From the NCBI RefSeq assembly GCF_032854445.1, contig NC_088307.1, forward strand, positions 17,310,017 through 17,374,016: 64,000 nt of DNA, written 5' to 3'. This document shows, piece after piece, positions 1-11,160 of the stretch. The translations under genes were made by a program, and so were the position numbers. The stretch's first letter is position 1. Each line of letters begins with the position of its first letter. Under the pieces are notes generated by a model. That model was not told the DNA's origin. It ran no database searches and saw only the letters and a program-made list of their open reading frames with translations. The stretch comes from Liolophura sinensis (lineage: Eukaryota > Mollusca > Polyplacophora > Chitonida > Chitonidae).

Positions 1-361
1 AAGAAATGAACAAAAAAAGTTTTTTTTCCATTGGTATTGTTTTTCCATTGAGATTTGCGAAGAGATTACTTGCCGTGTATAGCGCTCTTTCTTCATTTAA
101 GCGTGTCTCACACAAGACCAACTGAGAGTGCGAATATATACGTAACAATATGCTCACAAAAGGCTCGCTTTAGCCCCCTGGCCGAAACTCGCTTTGTGTG
201 GGACTCGCTTAACTTCGCACTTTCAGGTTTTCCAAGAAATTATATTAGGGTTATTGTCAATGTCCAGTCCATGTGTATTCCGTTACCATGAAGTCTGTTT
301 TATTTCTTCAAGAATTATAGGCTTTACAACTGTTTACGTGGTTTGGTGTTTATTTTTGCAG

Positions 362-1602
362 ATGATGGTAATGTGGTTGAAAGTGAATTTGTGGCGTTTT
401 GGGTACAGGTAAGACACCGTTTACAGATTTGAGAATAATATGTCCCTCAATGCACACCATACGAGTGCTTCGGCGTCTCTGACGACGGTTAAAGTTGGCA
501 AGGTTGGGCGTAGTCTCGCAAAATATGGTCTGTCAGCCTCTCCTACAACGTTGTAAATTTGGCCAGGCTGGGCGTAGTCTCGTAGGATATCTGTCAGCGT
601 CTCATACAAAGCTGTAAATTTGGCCAGGCTGGGCGTAGTCTCGTAGGATATCCTATGACGGTGTCTCGTACATCGCTGTAAATGTACCAGTTTTGGGCGC
701 AGTCCCGTAGGATATCCTATGGCGGTGTCTCGTACAACGCTGTAAATGTACCAGTTTTAGGCGCAGTCCCGTAGGATATCTGTCAGCGTCTCCTACAACG
801 TTGTAAATTTGGCCAGGCTGGGCGTAGTCTCGTAGGATATCCTATGGCGGTGTCTCGTACAACGCTGTAAATGTACCAGTTTTAGGCGCAGTGCCGTAGG
901 ATATCTGTCAGCGTCTCCTACAACGTTGTAAATTTTGCGAGGTTGAGCGTAGTCTCGTAGGATATCGTCTGTCTCGCGTTATCCGCATGGCGATGAGCAG
1001 AACTTCCGAATATAACAACATGGTCTGATTAGTTGGCATTTCTCCTTAAGACTTGCGTACAAGACTATGTATTCCTTCCATGCCAATTTTCTCTACGTGC
1101 GACTGTTACCATGTAAAGATACGAAAACGTAAACGCATCCCAAGTGACGGAGAGCCAATCAGAGTTGAGAGGCTTTAATCACAGTCGGGTTTTGTTCTTG
1201 AGTTTCTCAACAAGGTGCTAGATATTCAATGTCTTCTTGTTTTTGGTGGGTAACTTATGGGAATGGGATGAGTAACTTATGGGAATGGGGTGAGTAACCT
1301 ATGGGAATGAGGTACGTAGCTTAAGGGAATGGCTGAAATACTGCTGATGTGCTGTAAAGTCGTCCCCATTCATTCAAAGTTTAGGGTAAATAGAAATTAA
1401 AAATGTTATTTTGAAGTCACCTAGCTCCCGTTGTAAAATGTTAAATATTAATCTGATTAGGAAATTATTTCAACAATAAAACCATTTGGATATTTTCTTT
1501 CAGCTCTTCAAGAAATACGAAAATTATCACATCCACGGTGCCCATCACCCGAAACACGAACCTAAAGCCTGTCAACACATCCACGGTGGGCTCATCGGCT
1601 AA
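362..1602 (+). CDS. Secreted EF-hand protein A1, last two exons only
   Basis: This is the 3' end of a four-EF-hand gene whose first three exons must lie left of the window. Exon 4 is 362-408 (47 nt, acceptor TTTTTGCAG, donor GTAAGAC). It reads DDGNVVESEFVAFWVQ, the second half of an EF-hand loop plus its exit helix. Exon 5 is 1504-1602 (acceptor TTTCTTTCAG). It encodes a 32-residue tail rich in His with one Cys, including HGAHHPKHEPKACQHIH, and ends at TAA. Both exons match the complete neighbour A2 in length and phase, and almost all residues agree apart from the last few before the stop (GGLIG here, ASIFG in A2). An AATAAA follows the stop by about 90 bp. The product is inferred to be exported and to bind calcium, as in A2. 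The identification as the 3' part of an A2 paralogue is firm; the biological role is unknown. Confidence 0.88.
430..965 (+). repeat. About 60-bp tandem array in A1 intron 4
   Basis: Roughly eight units are spaced 60-64 bp apart and marked by CGTAGGATATC and GTTGTAAATTTGGCCAGG or a variant. The A2 intron has only one degenerate unit near 9655-9695, so the array expanded in copy 1 after the duplication. Confidence 0.8.
1250..1333 (+). repeat. Short tandem repeat, about 26 bp x 3-4
   Basis: Units of the form GTAACTTATGGGAATGGGAT repeat with small changes. They lie in A1 intron 4 and are absent from the A2 intron. Confidence 0.6.
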
Positions 1603-1692
1603 CAACGTTCCTTGTCAGTTCATAAATTAGCCTATAGCAATTGCAATTTTACCCACAAAGTGGCATATGTTTAACCGATGCGACAATGGATG

Positions 1693-1698
1693 AATAAA
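1693..1698 (+). terminator. Polyadenylation signal of gene A1
   Basis: AATAAA lies 91 bp after the A1 stop codon. The aligned position in A2 (10273-10278) reads AGTAAA, a weaker variant, so the two copies may differ in 3'-end formation. Confidence 0.55.
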
Positions 1699-1959
1699 TT
1701 TTGTGACTGTGGATTCTGATGTGAGATAGTATCAGGGCGGTGTAATCGTAAACTGCTGATTTTTTGTCTATGCTGGATGATAAACGTCCCCATTTCATTA
1801 TGTGTGTGTTGTCTGCTCATTTAACTTATTAGTGTTTTTAGCATTATTTTATTCACATTACGATAGTCTGTGTACACCCTGTGGATATACTTATGGTGCT
1901 GCAACATTGGAACAGCAAACCGGACACACCAAACATGATGTCTTATCTAGTCACAGTAT

Positions 1960-3160
1960 GCTAAAAGCAGATAAGACGGTCATACCAGCCACAGTAATAT
2001 TGCTACCAAATATGACAACCAGGCGAGTCACAGTATACCGAAACCAGATATTACAGCCATACCAGTCACTGTATAGAGAAACCACACATGACAGCGATAC
2101 CAGTCACAACCAGATATGGTAGTCATACCAGTCACAGTATACCGAAACCAGATATAAACTGCAACCAAATATGACGGTCATACCAGTCATAGTATACCGA
2201 AACGAGACAAGCCAACCATACCAGTCACAGCATACTGCAACCAGATATGATAGCCATACCAGTCACAGTAATATTGCTACCAGATATGAGTCATATCAGT
2301 CACAGTATACTGCAACCAAATATGACAACCAGACGAGTCACAGTATACCGAAACCAGATATGACAGGCATACCAATCACAGCGTACTGCAACCACATGTG
2401 ACGGTCATACCAGTCACAGTATACAGAAACCAGATATGACAGTCATCCCAGTCACAGTGTACCGAAACCAGATATGACAGCCAAACCAGTCACAGTATAC
2501 TGCAACCACATGTGACAGTCATACCAGTCACAGTATACAGAAACCAGATAAGACAGTCATACAAGTCACAATGTACCGAAACCAGATATGACAGCCATAC
2601 CAGTCACAGTATACTGCAACCAGATGTGACAGTCATACCAGTCACAATATACCGAAATCAGATAAGCCAACCATACCAGTTACAGTATACATAAACCACA
2701 TAGACCAACCATACCAGTTACAGTGTAAGGAAACCAATTATGGTAGTCATACCAGTCACAATATACCGAAACCAGATATGACAGCCATACCAGTCACAGT
2801 ATACTGCAACCACATGTGACAGTCATACCAGTCACAGTATACAGAAACCAGATAAGACAGTCATACAAGTCACAATGTACCGAAGCCAGATATGACAGCC
2901 ATACCAGTCACAGTATACTGCAACCAGATGTGACGGTCATACCAGTCACAGTATACCGAAACCAGATAAGCCAACCATACCAGTCACAGTATACCGGAAC
3001 CACATAGACCAACTATACCAGTCACAGTGTAAGGAAACCAAATATGGCAGTCATACCAGTCACAATATACCGAAACCAGATATGACAGCCATACCAGCCA
3101 CAGTGTACTGCAAGCAGATATGACAATCATACCAGTCACAGTAAGTTGTCATCAGATATG
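1960..3160 (+). repeat. 38-bp minisatellite, copy 1, first block
   Basis: The unit contains CCAGTCACAGTATAC, then a variable CTGCAACC or CGAAACC, then AGATATGACAGCCAT. About 30 diverged copies are present. Because 38 is not a multiple of three, the short open frames here drift through the frames and are not genes. Confidence 0.85.
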
Positions 3161-3162
3161 AC

Positions 3163-3405
3163 GGCCTAGTTCTGTAGGGCTGTGATTACGTATACTATCA
3201 CAGCCCTGTCTTGATGCAGAACCTTGAATACTTCTGTACTTCCTGTGCTGGCTTCCACACGCTACTGTTGGTCGACAAATTATGTGTCTGTTCTCATACT
3301 CGCTGCAGCTATCGGTTCCAGACGGGTGACCCTGGTAGAAACTGAATAAACTCTCAATCGCCATCTATGAATGCATACTCCTCACAGTGAGGGAAATCAC
3401 TGAGA
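3163..3405 (+). repeat. Nonrepetitive block inside the 38-bp array (copy 1)
   Basis: About 240 bp interrupt the minisatellite. The block starts CCTAGTTCTGTAGGGCTGTG and carries an inverted repeat, AGGGCTGTGAT / ATCACAGCCCT, at 3176-3207. The same block is at 10931-11160 in copy 2, so it predates the duplication. It looks like an old insertion; no family is recognised. Confidence 0.6.
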
Positions 3406-3705
3406 CAGGGCTGTATACTGCAACCAGAAATGGAAGCGATACCAGTCAGAGAATACTGGCACCAGATATGACAGCCATATCAGTCACAGTATACTGGCAC
3501 CAGATATGACAGTCATACCAGTCACAATATACCGAAACCAGATATGACAGCTATACCAGCCACAGTCTCACAAGGTACACAGGCACCAGATATGACAGCC
3601 ATGCCAGTCACTGCATACTGGCACCAGATATGACAGCGATAACCGTCTCAGTATATTGGCACCATAAAAGTCACAGAATACAGACATCGTATGTGACACC
3701 TATGT
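3406..3705 (+). repeat. 38-bp minisatellite, copy 1, second block
   Basis: About seven units are of the CTGGCACCAGATATGACAG type, the variant that dominates the expanded array in copy 2. The block ends in a short degenerate run before unique sequence. Confidence 0.75.
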
Positions 3706-4902
3706 AAGTCACAGTATTCTAACAACTAGTATACTAATAATCACACCTGAGACACTTGTGACAGGATGCTGACAGCAGAATGACATGTGGCCTAATTCAC
3801 AAAGCGATTTGGGGTTTTAGCCTAAAACTGTAACCCAAATTAAATTCCTCAATATGTGCATTATAAGTACAAAATTCTGACCGGTAATTCTGTGCTTCAG
3901 TAGTAGGATTCCAGACATGCAGCGTCAAATATTTTTGTAAAGAAGATTTCCGGGAGGAAAGCGGTGTGTCTGAAGGAAACCGATGATCCCTGAGTAAACC
4001 CGGTGTGCCCGGAGGAAACCAGTGACCTTCGCTTGACACTTGACAAACCTAAATACTTAAAGCCAAAGCCGTAAGACCTGCTAAGAACACACGAAATCGG
4101 TGGACAAGGATCTAATAGTTGCAACGAGCTAGCGCTTTAAACAAACTTGATTAAGCATTAGTATGAAACAATATGCCTAACTGTAACGGTTGTTCTTAGA
4201 CAGGAGTGTACGATTTGCATATCAACCTCCGGGGAAAAAACAGTCTTTCAGACAACGTGCGCTGATCTGAAGACATCTTTCCCACTGGTCTAAACTTTGT
4301 GCATAATTTAGGTCCTGATTTCGTTCATTTGCCTAGAAAATTCCTTGCGTTTTTCCAACATTATTATCATTTCTCTTTGCATGGTTCTATCCTGATTTCG
4401 TATCCTGTATACTTTCTTAGTTCTTTCAGAAAGTATACATTTTTGAAGTGCTTTGGGAATTGATCTTGGGATTATTGACCAGGAAATTCCACGATGGTTG
4501 ATGTCTGGTATACCAATGTCTGATTTGATGACTAGATTGTTATTTGGGCTTAGCAGGCATGTATGTATCCCGTGATGTATCCCATATATTTCTGCATGCA
4601 TTCTACGTATACATGTACATGTCTGAATGACAGGTACATTCAAACTTAATACATACATCTAATCTTTGTAACTCTGTTATCTCTTAGGTTTGCTATAGGC
4701 AATTTTCTAAACATCCAAAGTTAGACCTATACTAGGACCAATCATTTTCTGCAAGGTCAAGCATTAAATTCCACAGCTACTTTCAACAGGTAAGTTATCT
4801 TGTATGCAGATGAGTATGCTTGCTTAACATTTCAAAACGTTCGTATATTTTCATCATTTGTCGAGAAAACTATCTCATCAGGTGTTAACTTTTCAAAGCG
4901 TC
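3706..4902. other. Noncoding spacer after the array (copy 1)
   Basis: No gene was seen. It contains a short internal repeat (AGGAAACC...CCCGGTGTG, 3950-4025) and AT-rich sequence. The homologous region of copy 2 is 14431-15291. Confidence 0.5.
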
Positions 4903-5046
4903 ACGACCGTACATGCGAAGGTTTGCAAGCAACCTGCGAATGGTTGTAAGTTTCTCCGGGCTCTGCTCGGTTTCCTACAACCATAATGCTGGTTACCGTC
5001 CAATAAATGAAATATTCTTGAGAACTGCATAAAACACCAATCAAAT
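4903..5046 (+). mobile_element. SINE family A, 3' fragment
   Basis: It runs from the GCAACCTGCGAATGG core to AAACACCAATCAAAT. The tRNA-like head is missing. Confidence 0.65.
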
Positions 5047-5348
5047 TTTAGTCACGTATAAATCAAATGGACCTATAGGTAAACATAATACCAATTTTCA
5101 GATTTTGCCTAATGTCCTTTCCCATCATTTTGTATAATGTGTCTATGATGTATCTGGAGTCTATGCTTCATCGCAAAATGCAATTGTGTGTGATTGCACG
5201 TTTAGGTCAAACCATATTATTTGCTTAACTGATAGTCCATTGCCAGCCAATCAGAATGCATTACGATTGCCTTTAATGCTCCAAACTGGTAATGTTAGAT
5301 GTTATATCTCGGACACCAGAGGTGCGCGTTTCGTCGCTGCAGTCAGCT

Positions 5349-5800
5349 GCGGTGTGGCGTAGTGGACAGAGCGTCTGCCTCATAAATGGCAGAGCCATTT
5401 TTCAGACAGAGCGTCTGCCTCATAAATGGCAGAGCCATTTTTAAAACCCGAATCGAGTCATAACTAAGACATTAACATCGGTACGCATGTGAGGAATAGG
5501 CCATGTACTGGTCTATGGAAGCCGATAGGGGACATCTCGCTACCTCGAACGTTCTAATACAGGGCGAGACAGCGAGGTATTGAAGGGAGGTAACAAAGTA
5601 GCGAGGTAGCGATGCGAGGAGGCGGTGCGAAACAGCGAGGTAGCAAAATGTCCTCTCAGGATAATGTCACTAGGTGGGATGTTGTGCCTGGTGTTTTGTT
5701 TCAGGGATGCGGTGCTATAAATATATCGACACTGGGCTCAGTCAGCTAAAAGGAGACAACATCGCGATACAACCTACGTTAAACTCCTATCAAACAAAGA
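5349..5800 (+). mobile_element. SINE family C, rearranged copy
   Basis: The tRNA-like head (TGGCGTAGTGGACAGAGCG) is followed by a direct duplication of about 42 bp (5363-5445). Next come a GCGAGGTAGCGA-rich insert near 5560-5650 and the family's 3' part (AATGTCACTAGGTGGG to GTTAAACTCCTATCAAAC). It lies in the spacer after A1. Confidence 0.6.
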
Positions 5801-6901
5801 CGATAATCAATTCCGGACGGACAGGGGATTTGAAGATTCCCCCGCTCTCTCTTCGTGGGGTCATTGTGACAATAAGCAATCAAAGACTCACGTGTTCGCT
5901 TGTTCGACGATTATAAAACGTTCGAGTATAAAATCATTTAAGCAGAATAAATAGATTTTACGTGACTAAAATAAACAAGTGTGTACAAGCTATTCCAGAT
6001 CTGAAAATTAATAATGTATTGTTGTGGCGCATATTATTCTACTGAGGGCACCAACCATCCAAACCACACCATACGTCCATACAGTGACGTGGTTACAATG
6101 GATACGAATCCTTACAGAACAAAAAGTTCTCACAAATTCTCTATGACCTGAAATGACACATTTATAGCTTCGTGTACCTCCGTTAAGTTTCCATGAGCGC
6201 ATGCGTGCGTGTTTGTCGGGTGATGTGCACCGTTCACGTGATGATGTTCGTATTTCTTGAAGACCTGAAGAAAAAAATACGAATGGAAAATTTAAAACAT
6301 AGCTGTGAAAACGATCTTGGTGGTTTGCATGGATTTCCTATGGGAATACTGCACATATATCTACACGAGTATTGGACATATCTATGCGTGAATATAAAAC
6401 GTACCTGCATAAATTATAATGCATATTTGGATATATTGCAAGAGTATCTTTAATCCTGTAGCATTTGAATTTTGCACAAAATTGTTAAATTATATTTATT
6501 TAGGAAAGGAACTAGTAAGTTGTGAGAAATTGTTCCCAATGCCACTGATTAGAATACAATAAAATATCTTCATATCAATTCATAAGGTTATCCGGAACGA
6601 CACTGAATAGCAAGCACATATGAAGCATTATCGGGCATTGAAGTTATAGTCGTATCGAAAGAGCGGGTGTGGAAGGAGGGTGAAGACGTGATAAGCCAGG
6701 AGTCCTTTACCGTCCAGCCAAGAAATCCCACTAGCATCGTTCGTGTACATGTTTATTTTTTCGAATTTTGAAAATATACCTAAATTTCCAAAATTCATGA
6801 TTAGTCCTTCTCTGCAGACAAGCTGTAGTGCCTGTGCTATATCTGACCAAGCGCCTTCACCCTGTCACATATTTATCGGCGTGGAAAGCCTTATCGTGTG
6901 T
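5801..6901. other. Spacer between A1 tail and A2 promoter
   Basis: No coding exon was recognised. Up to about 6640 it is duplicated at 15816-16855. From there to the A2 TATA box the sequence is unique and may hold upstream A2 control elements. Confidence 0.45.
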
Positions 6902-6942
6902 ACGTAGGTAGTACTGGTGCAGATAAGCCTCTTTCTGCTCGA

Positions 6943-6948
6943 TATAAA
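6943..6948 (+). promoter_or_regulatory. TATA box of gene A2
   Basis: TATAAA sits in GATATAAAAAAGGG, about 55 bp before the A2 start codon. That distance leaves room for a short 5' UTR of about 25-30 nt. No equally clear TATA box was seen before the two divergent genes near 34.4-35.1 kb. Confidence 0.6.
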
Positions 6949-7001
6949 AAAGGGAAAGTTTCTCATATCTTTAGAATTAATTCTCCAAGCCGACAGACAG
7001 A

Positions 7002-10000
7002 ATGTATACAGTTTTGGTTTTCGCCGCCCTCGTCACTTTGGCTTGTGGGTAAGACTTCGCTTCGCTCCACAGTATATTTTCACTTCTGACACCAATGTTC
7101 TAGGATGGCAAGCATTCTGGTTAATGCCCAGGGGTGGCACAAGCCTTGAGTCCAAACAGATTTTGACCACTCCGATTCCGTGCTTGTGCTTCCTTCTCTC
7201 GACACCCGGTGACCCGCTTGGCACGAAACTTCTGGGTGACCGCGAGGCTCCTCACAGGGGGTAGTCAGACAACGCTCCTTACTACTGTACCTTAATTCAC
7301 GCCCCCCCTCCCCCCACTCCACCCCCGGCCCACGTCTGTACTCGTGCACTGTATATAGATGATGTGGAGTAAATTTTATTGCACCTGCCAATTTAATATG
7401 TTTGCACCTGTCCATTTGTAGGACATATGTGTGTGTAGAAAACCAAGGTTACTCGGATTTACCTGACCATATGGGATTGATTGTACAAGTGAAAAGTTCT
7501 TCCGTGTGACATTAAACTCCTATTAAATAAATAAACGAATAAAATAAACAAAATAAGAAATAAATCAATAACTGTTACAATGTTACGTAACCCTTATACA
7601 ACGTGTACTACGTATACTTACAATAAAAATCTGTTAACGTATTGGCTAATTAAGAAATTATGTTTTTCTCACCTCTTGTAAACTGCCTTCCTCTGTGGGT
7701 TTCCAGTTCCCTCCGTCTCTTCCCCCCTCCCCTAAATATCTATAACTGTTAATAGCTTACTGCCCGAATGCTTTAATGTAGGTCCTGTGTGATAAAGAAA
7801 CAACGTGTAAGCGACCAAGTTGATAATTAGTTCTTATGGTTCTTTTCTTTTTTATTATATAGCCAAGGAATGATTGACTTTAAGCCGTACAACGAAACAG
7901 CAGCGAGTATGTTTAAAGCAGAAGACCACAATGGAGATGGTGTCTTGTCGAGGAATGAAACCGTGGGCAGTTTTGTCAAGTTTGACTTTAACAGTAAGTA
8001 TAGCGCACATACATTTCTTAGTCATGACAACTTCCAAGTTTCCTATTAAAAACAGCGTTTTTAAATGACGCTGTAAGTTTTGACACCATTTTTAAAGAGT
8101 AAATTCCGAGTAAATTGCTGCTAAGGAGGCATTTACATGAACAGTCAAAATAAAATCCTAAACGGAGGTAAACTGACAGGAGACCATGCCTCATCCGTTC
8201 CGTTACATGTGACCATCTGTCAACTATCATATTGTCACTACTCTAGTTTCACTGCCTATGCTGTAGTCATTCATGTTGGAGTTTAAAATATTTTTTCACT
8301 CGCAGACGTATTAACGTTTATTTAAACGCCTGTCTTTTTCTGTTTCAGGAGATGGAAGAATTGAAAGACTGGAGTACGCATGCTACCAATACAACGTCCA
8401 TCCGGATCTAGGAAATTTTGCACATGCGCTCTTCGACGAGTACGACACTGACAACGATCACCATTTGGACATGCATGACATTGAGAGTTTGTCCTATAGA
8501 ATGGACACAAACAGTAGGAAATGTTCTTGTCTCTTAGTGTCTACTTTATGTCCACTTATGTTTCACTTCTCCTCATTTTTTCTTTCTTTTTTTCTTCTTC
8601 TCCCTACGGAACGGCGAAAGTGACATAGTTTTATAATTATTATGTTTAAGCCATCGAAAAAAAGAGAGAGAAAAAAACTATTCTACTGAGGCGGGGGAAA
8701 GTTAATTTCCTCCAACGTAACCGACCAATCAAAACGCTATGTGAAATAATGGTTTCTCAAGTCGTGGGAAATTAAGTTTCACCGGGTTATCTGACTACTA
8801 AAATTTTGAAACATTCTTGAGTACGGTACAAAAAAACCCAACAAATAAAGAAAATAAATTATCTAATTGAATACTTCGTAAACACCAATTAATCAATACA
8901 ACTATATTTGTGAATCAGTGATGCCTTCACCGAACAATTTGTACACTCACTTCAGTACAAGTACATGTATAAACCATTTTTCGAATAAGTGCCTGTTGTG
9001 AATGAAATACCACTTTTGAAATAGGAATTGATCATTTTGGAGTTAAGAATTGGTCCTCTCTGAAATAAGTTTTAATTTAGTTTTAATCTCCGCCCGGTTA
9101 TCACGCTTAAATCAGCTGACCAATGAAAGATGAAATACTCTTGAGTACAGCTCATGACACTGAACAAATGTATAAAACAATTTTTTCAACTGGTACTGTT
9201 TTTCCATTGAACTTTGTGAACAGATTACTCGCTGTGTACAGCGCACTTTCTTCATTTATGCATGTCTCACACGAAACCAACTGAGAGCGTTGTTCTCACA
9301 CCACACGACTATATACGTCGCAACATGCTCGCAAAAGACTCGCTCTAGCCCGCTAGCTGAAACTTGCTTCGTGTGAAAAATGCTTACACTTTTTTCAAGT
9401 TTTCCGAGAAATCATATTACGGTTATTGCAAATGTCCAGTCCATGTCTCTTTTGTTACCATGAATTCTGTTGTGTTCCGTCAAGAATTATAGGCCTTACA
9501 ACTGTTTAAGTGGTTTGGTGTTTATTTTGCAGATGATGGTAATGTGGTTGAAAGTGAATTTGTAGCGTTTTGGGTACAGGTAAGACACCGTTTACAGATC
9601 TGAGAATAATATTTGTCCCTCAGTGCACACCACACGAGTGCTTCGGCGTATCTGAAGACGCTGTAAATTTGGCAAGGTTGAGTGTTGGATATCGTCTGTT
9701 TCGCGTTATCAGCATGGCGAACAGCAGGCGATCTGGGAGCTGAACTGTTAAAAACTGCCGAATATAACAACATGGTCTGATTAGTTAGCTTTCTTTATTA
9801 TGACTTGCGCACAACACTATGTATTCCTTCCATGCAAATTTTCTCTACGTGCGACTGTTACCATGTAAAGGCAGGGAAACTTAAACGCATCCCAAGCCAC
9901 GGAGAGCCAATCAGAGCTGAGAGGCTCTGATCACAGTCAGGGTTCGTTGCTTGAGTTTCTCAACCAAGGTGGTAGATATTCAATATCTTCTTGTTTTGGT

Positions 10001-10182
10001 AGATAACCCAACTCCCGATGTTAAATATTAATCTGATTAGGAAATTTTTTTAATAACAAAGCCCTTTGGATATTTTCTTTCAGCTCTTCAAGAAATACGA
10101 AAATTACCACCTGCACGGCGCCCATCACCCGAAACACGAACCTAAAGCCTGTCAACACATCCACGCTTCGATCTTCGGCTAA
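7002..10182 (+). CDS. Secreted four-EF-hand calcium-binding protein A2 (complete, 5 exons)
   Basis: The coding exons are 7002-7048, 7863-7993, 8349-8513, 9533-9579 and 10084-10182. Together they make 489 nt, or 162 residues plus stop, and every intron is GT-AG. Exon 1 encodes a hydrophobic signal peptide (MYTVLVFAALVTLACG), so the protein should enter the secretory pathway. Four EF-hand loops follow: DHNGDGVLSRNE (exon 2), DFNRDGRIERLE (split by intron 2), DTDNDHHLDMHD (exon 3; His instead of Gly at position 6 and Asp at 12, so probably weaker) and DTNNDGNVVESE (split by intron 3). The tail, LFKKYENYHLHG then AHHPKHEPKACQHIH, is His-rich with a single Cys. The start was chosen for the signal peptide and for a TATA box about 55 bp upstream. 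The GGC TAA end has no overlapping splice donor, so this exon is truly terminal. EF-hand calcium binding is known for the family; extracellular calcium buffering is inferred, and the physiological role is unknown. Confidence 0.9.
8141..8264 (+). mobile_element. Short MITE, A2 intron 2
   Basis: This 124-bp copy starts ACAGTCAAAATAAAATCC and ends in the imperfect inverse, GTTTCACTGCCTATGCTGT. Five other copies of the family are in the window. Confidence 0.65.
8514..9532. other. A2 intron 3
   Basis: About 1 kb between exons 3 and 4. It is AT-rich and no repeat or exon was recognised up to 9170, where homology with the window's left edge begins. Confidence 0.5.
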
Positions 10183-10519
10183 CAACGTTCCTTATCAGTT
10201 CATAAATTAGCCTATAGCAATTGCAATTTTACCCACAAAGTGGCATATGTTTTATCGAAGCGAAAATGGATGAGTAAATTTTGTGACTGTGGATTCTGAT
10301 GTGAGATACTATCAGGATGGTGGAATCGTAAACTGCTGATTTTTTTGTATGCTGAATGATAAACGTCCCCATTTCATTATGTGTGTGTTGTCTGCCCATT
10401 TAATTCATTAGTGTTCTTTTAGCATTATTTTATTCACATTACGATCGTCTGTGTACACCCTGCGGACATACTTGCCGCTTTGGAACAGCAAACCGAAGAC
10501 ACCAAACATGATGTCTTAT

Positions 10520-10930
10520 CTAGTCACGGTATACTGAAACCAGATATGACAGATGTACCAGTCACAGTATACCGAATCCAGATATGACAACCAGGTCAGT
10601 CACAGTATACTGCGACCAGATATGACAACCAGAACAGTCACAGTAATATTGGCACCAGATATGGCAACTATACCAGTCAAGGTATACCGAAACCAGATAT
10701 GACAACCAGACCAGTCACGGTAATATGGTATTATTACCGTGAGTTTTGACAACCATACCAGTTACAGTATACCGAAACCATATATGACAGCCATTCCAGT
10801 CACAATATACCAAAACCAGATGTGACAACTAGATCAGTCACAATAATACTGGCAACAAATATGTCACAATATACCGAAACCAGATATGAGAGCCATACCA
10901 GTCACAGAATACTGGCATCAGATATGACAG
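10520..10930 (+). repeat. 38-bp minisatellite, copy 2, first block
   Basis: About ten diverged units precede the nonrepetitive block. This is much shorter than the equivalent 1.2-kb block of copy 1. Confidence 0.8.
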
Positions 10931-11160
10931 CCTAGTTCTGTATGGCTGTGATTACGTATACTATCACAGCCCTGTCTTGATCCACAAGCTTACCTTGAAC
11001 ACCTCTGTACTTACTGTGATGGCTTCAGTACACTATTGTTGGCCGCCAAATCATGTGTCTGTCCGTGGTTATAGTCGTCTCAGCCATAGATTCCTGTCCC
11101 CAATAAACTCGAACTCAAACAGCCATCTTTGAACGCATACTCCTCACAGTGATGGGGAAT
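10931..11160 (+). repeat. Nonrepetitive block inside the 38-bp array (copy 2)
   Basis: This is the counterpart of 3163-3405. It keeps the hairpin with arms GGCTGTGAT / ATCACAGCC. Confidence 0.6.

Larger units (their letters stand above)
1..6640 (+). repeat. Tandem segmental duplication, copy 1 (A1 3' half and flank)
   Basis: This stretch aligns in order with 9170-16855: A gene intron 3, exon 4, exon 5, 3' flank, 38-bp minisatellite, and a noncoding tail ending around 'CACTGAATAGCA'. The copies differ by array lengths and by several deletions. Copy 1 keeps about 350 bp near 4075-4425 and about 400 bp near 4977-5386 that copy 2 lacks. The duplication presumably also covered A1 exons 1-3 outside the window. 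Confidence 0.85.

Noticed and set aside
1960-3160. CRISPR-like look of regularly spaced repeats (also 11161-14430 and 60040-61765)
   Set aside because: Units abut directly with no unique spacers, drift in sequence, and lie in a eukaryotic spacer or intron; these are minisatellites.
3155-3364. Minus-strand open frame in the nonrepetitive block
   Set aside because: The homologous block in copy 2 does not conserve it.
6917-7264. Open frame of 115 codons across the A2 start, and the antisense frames
   Set aside because: The signal exon of A2 explains the region; these frames run through its promoter and donor without any domain.
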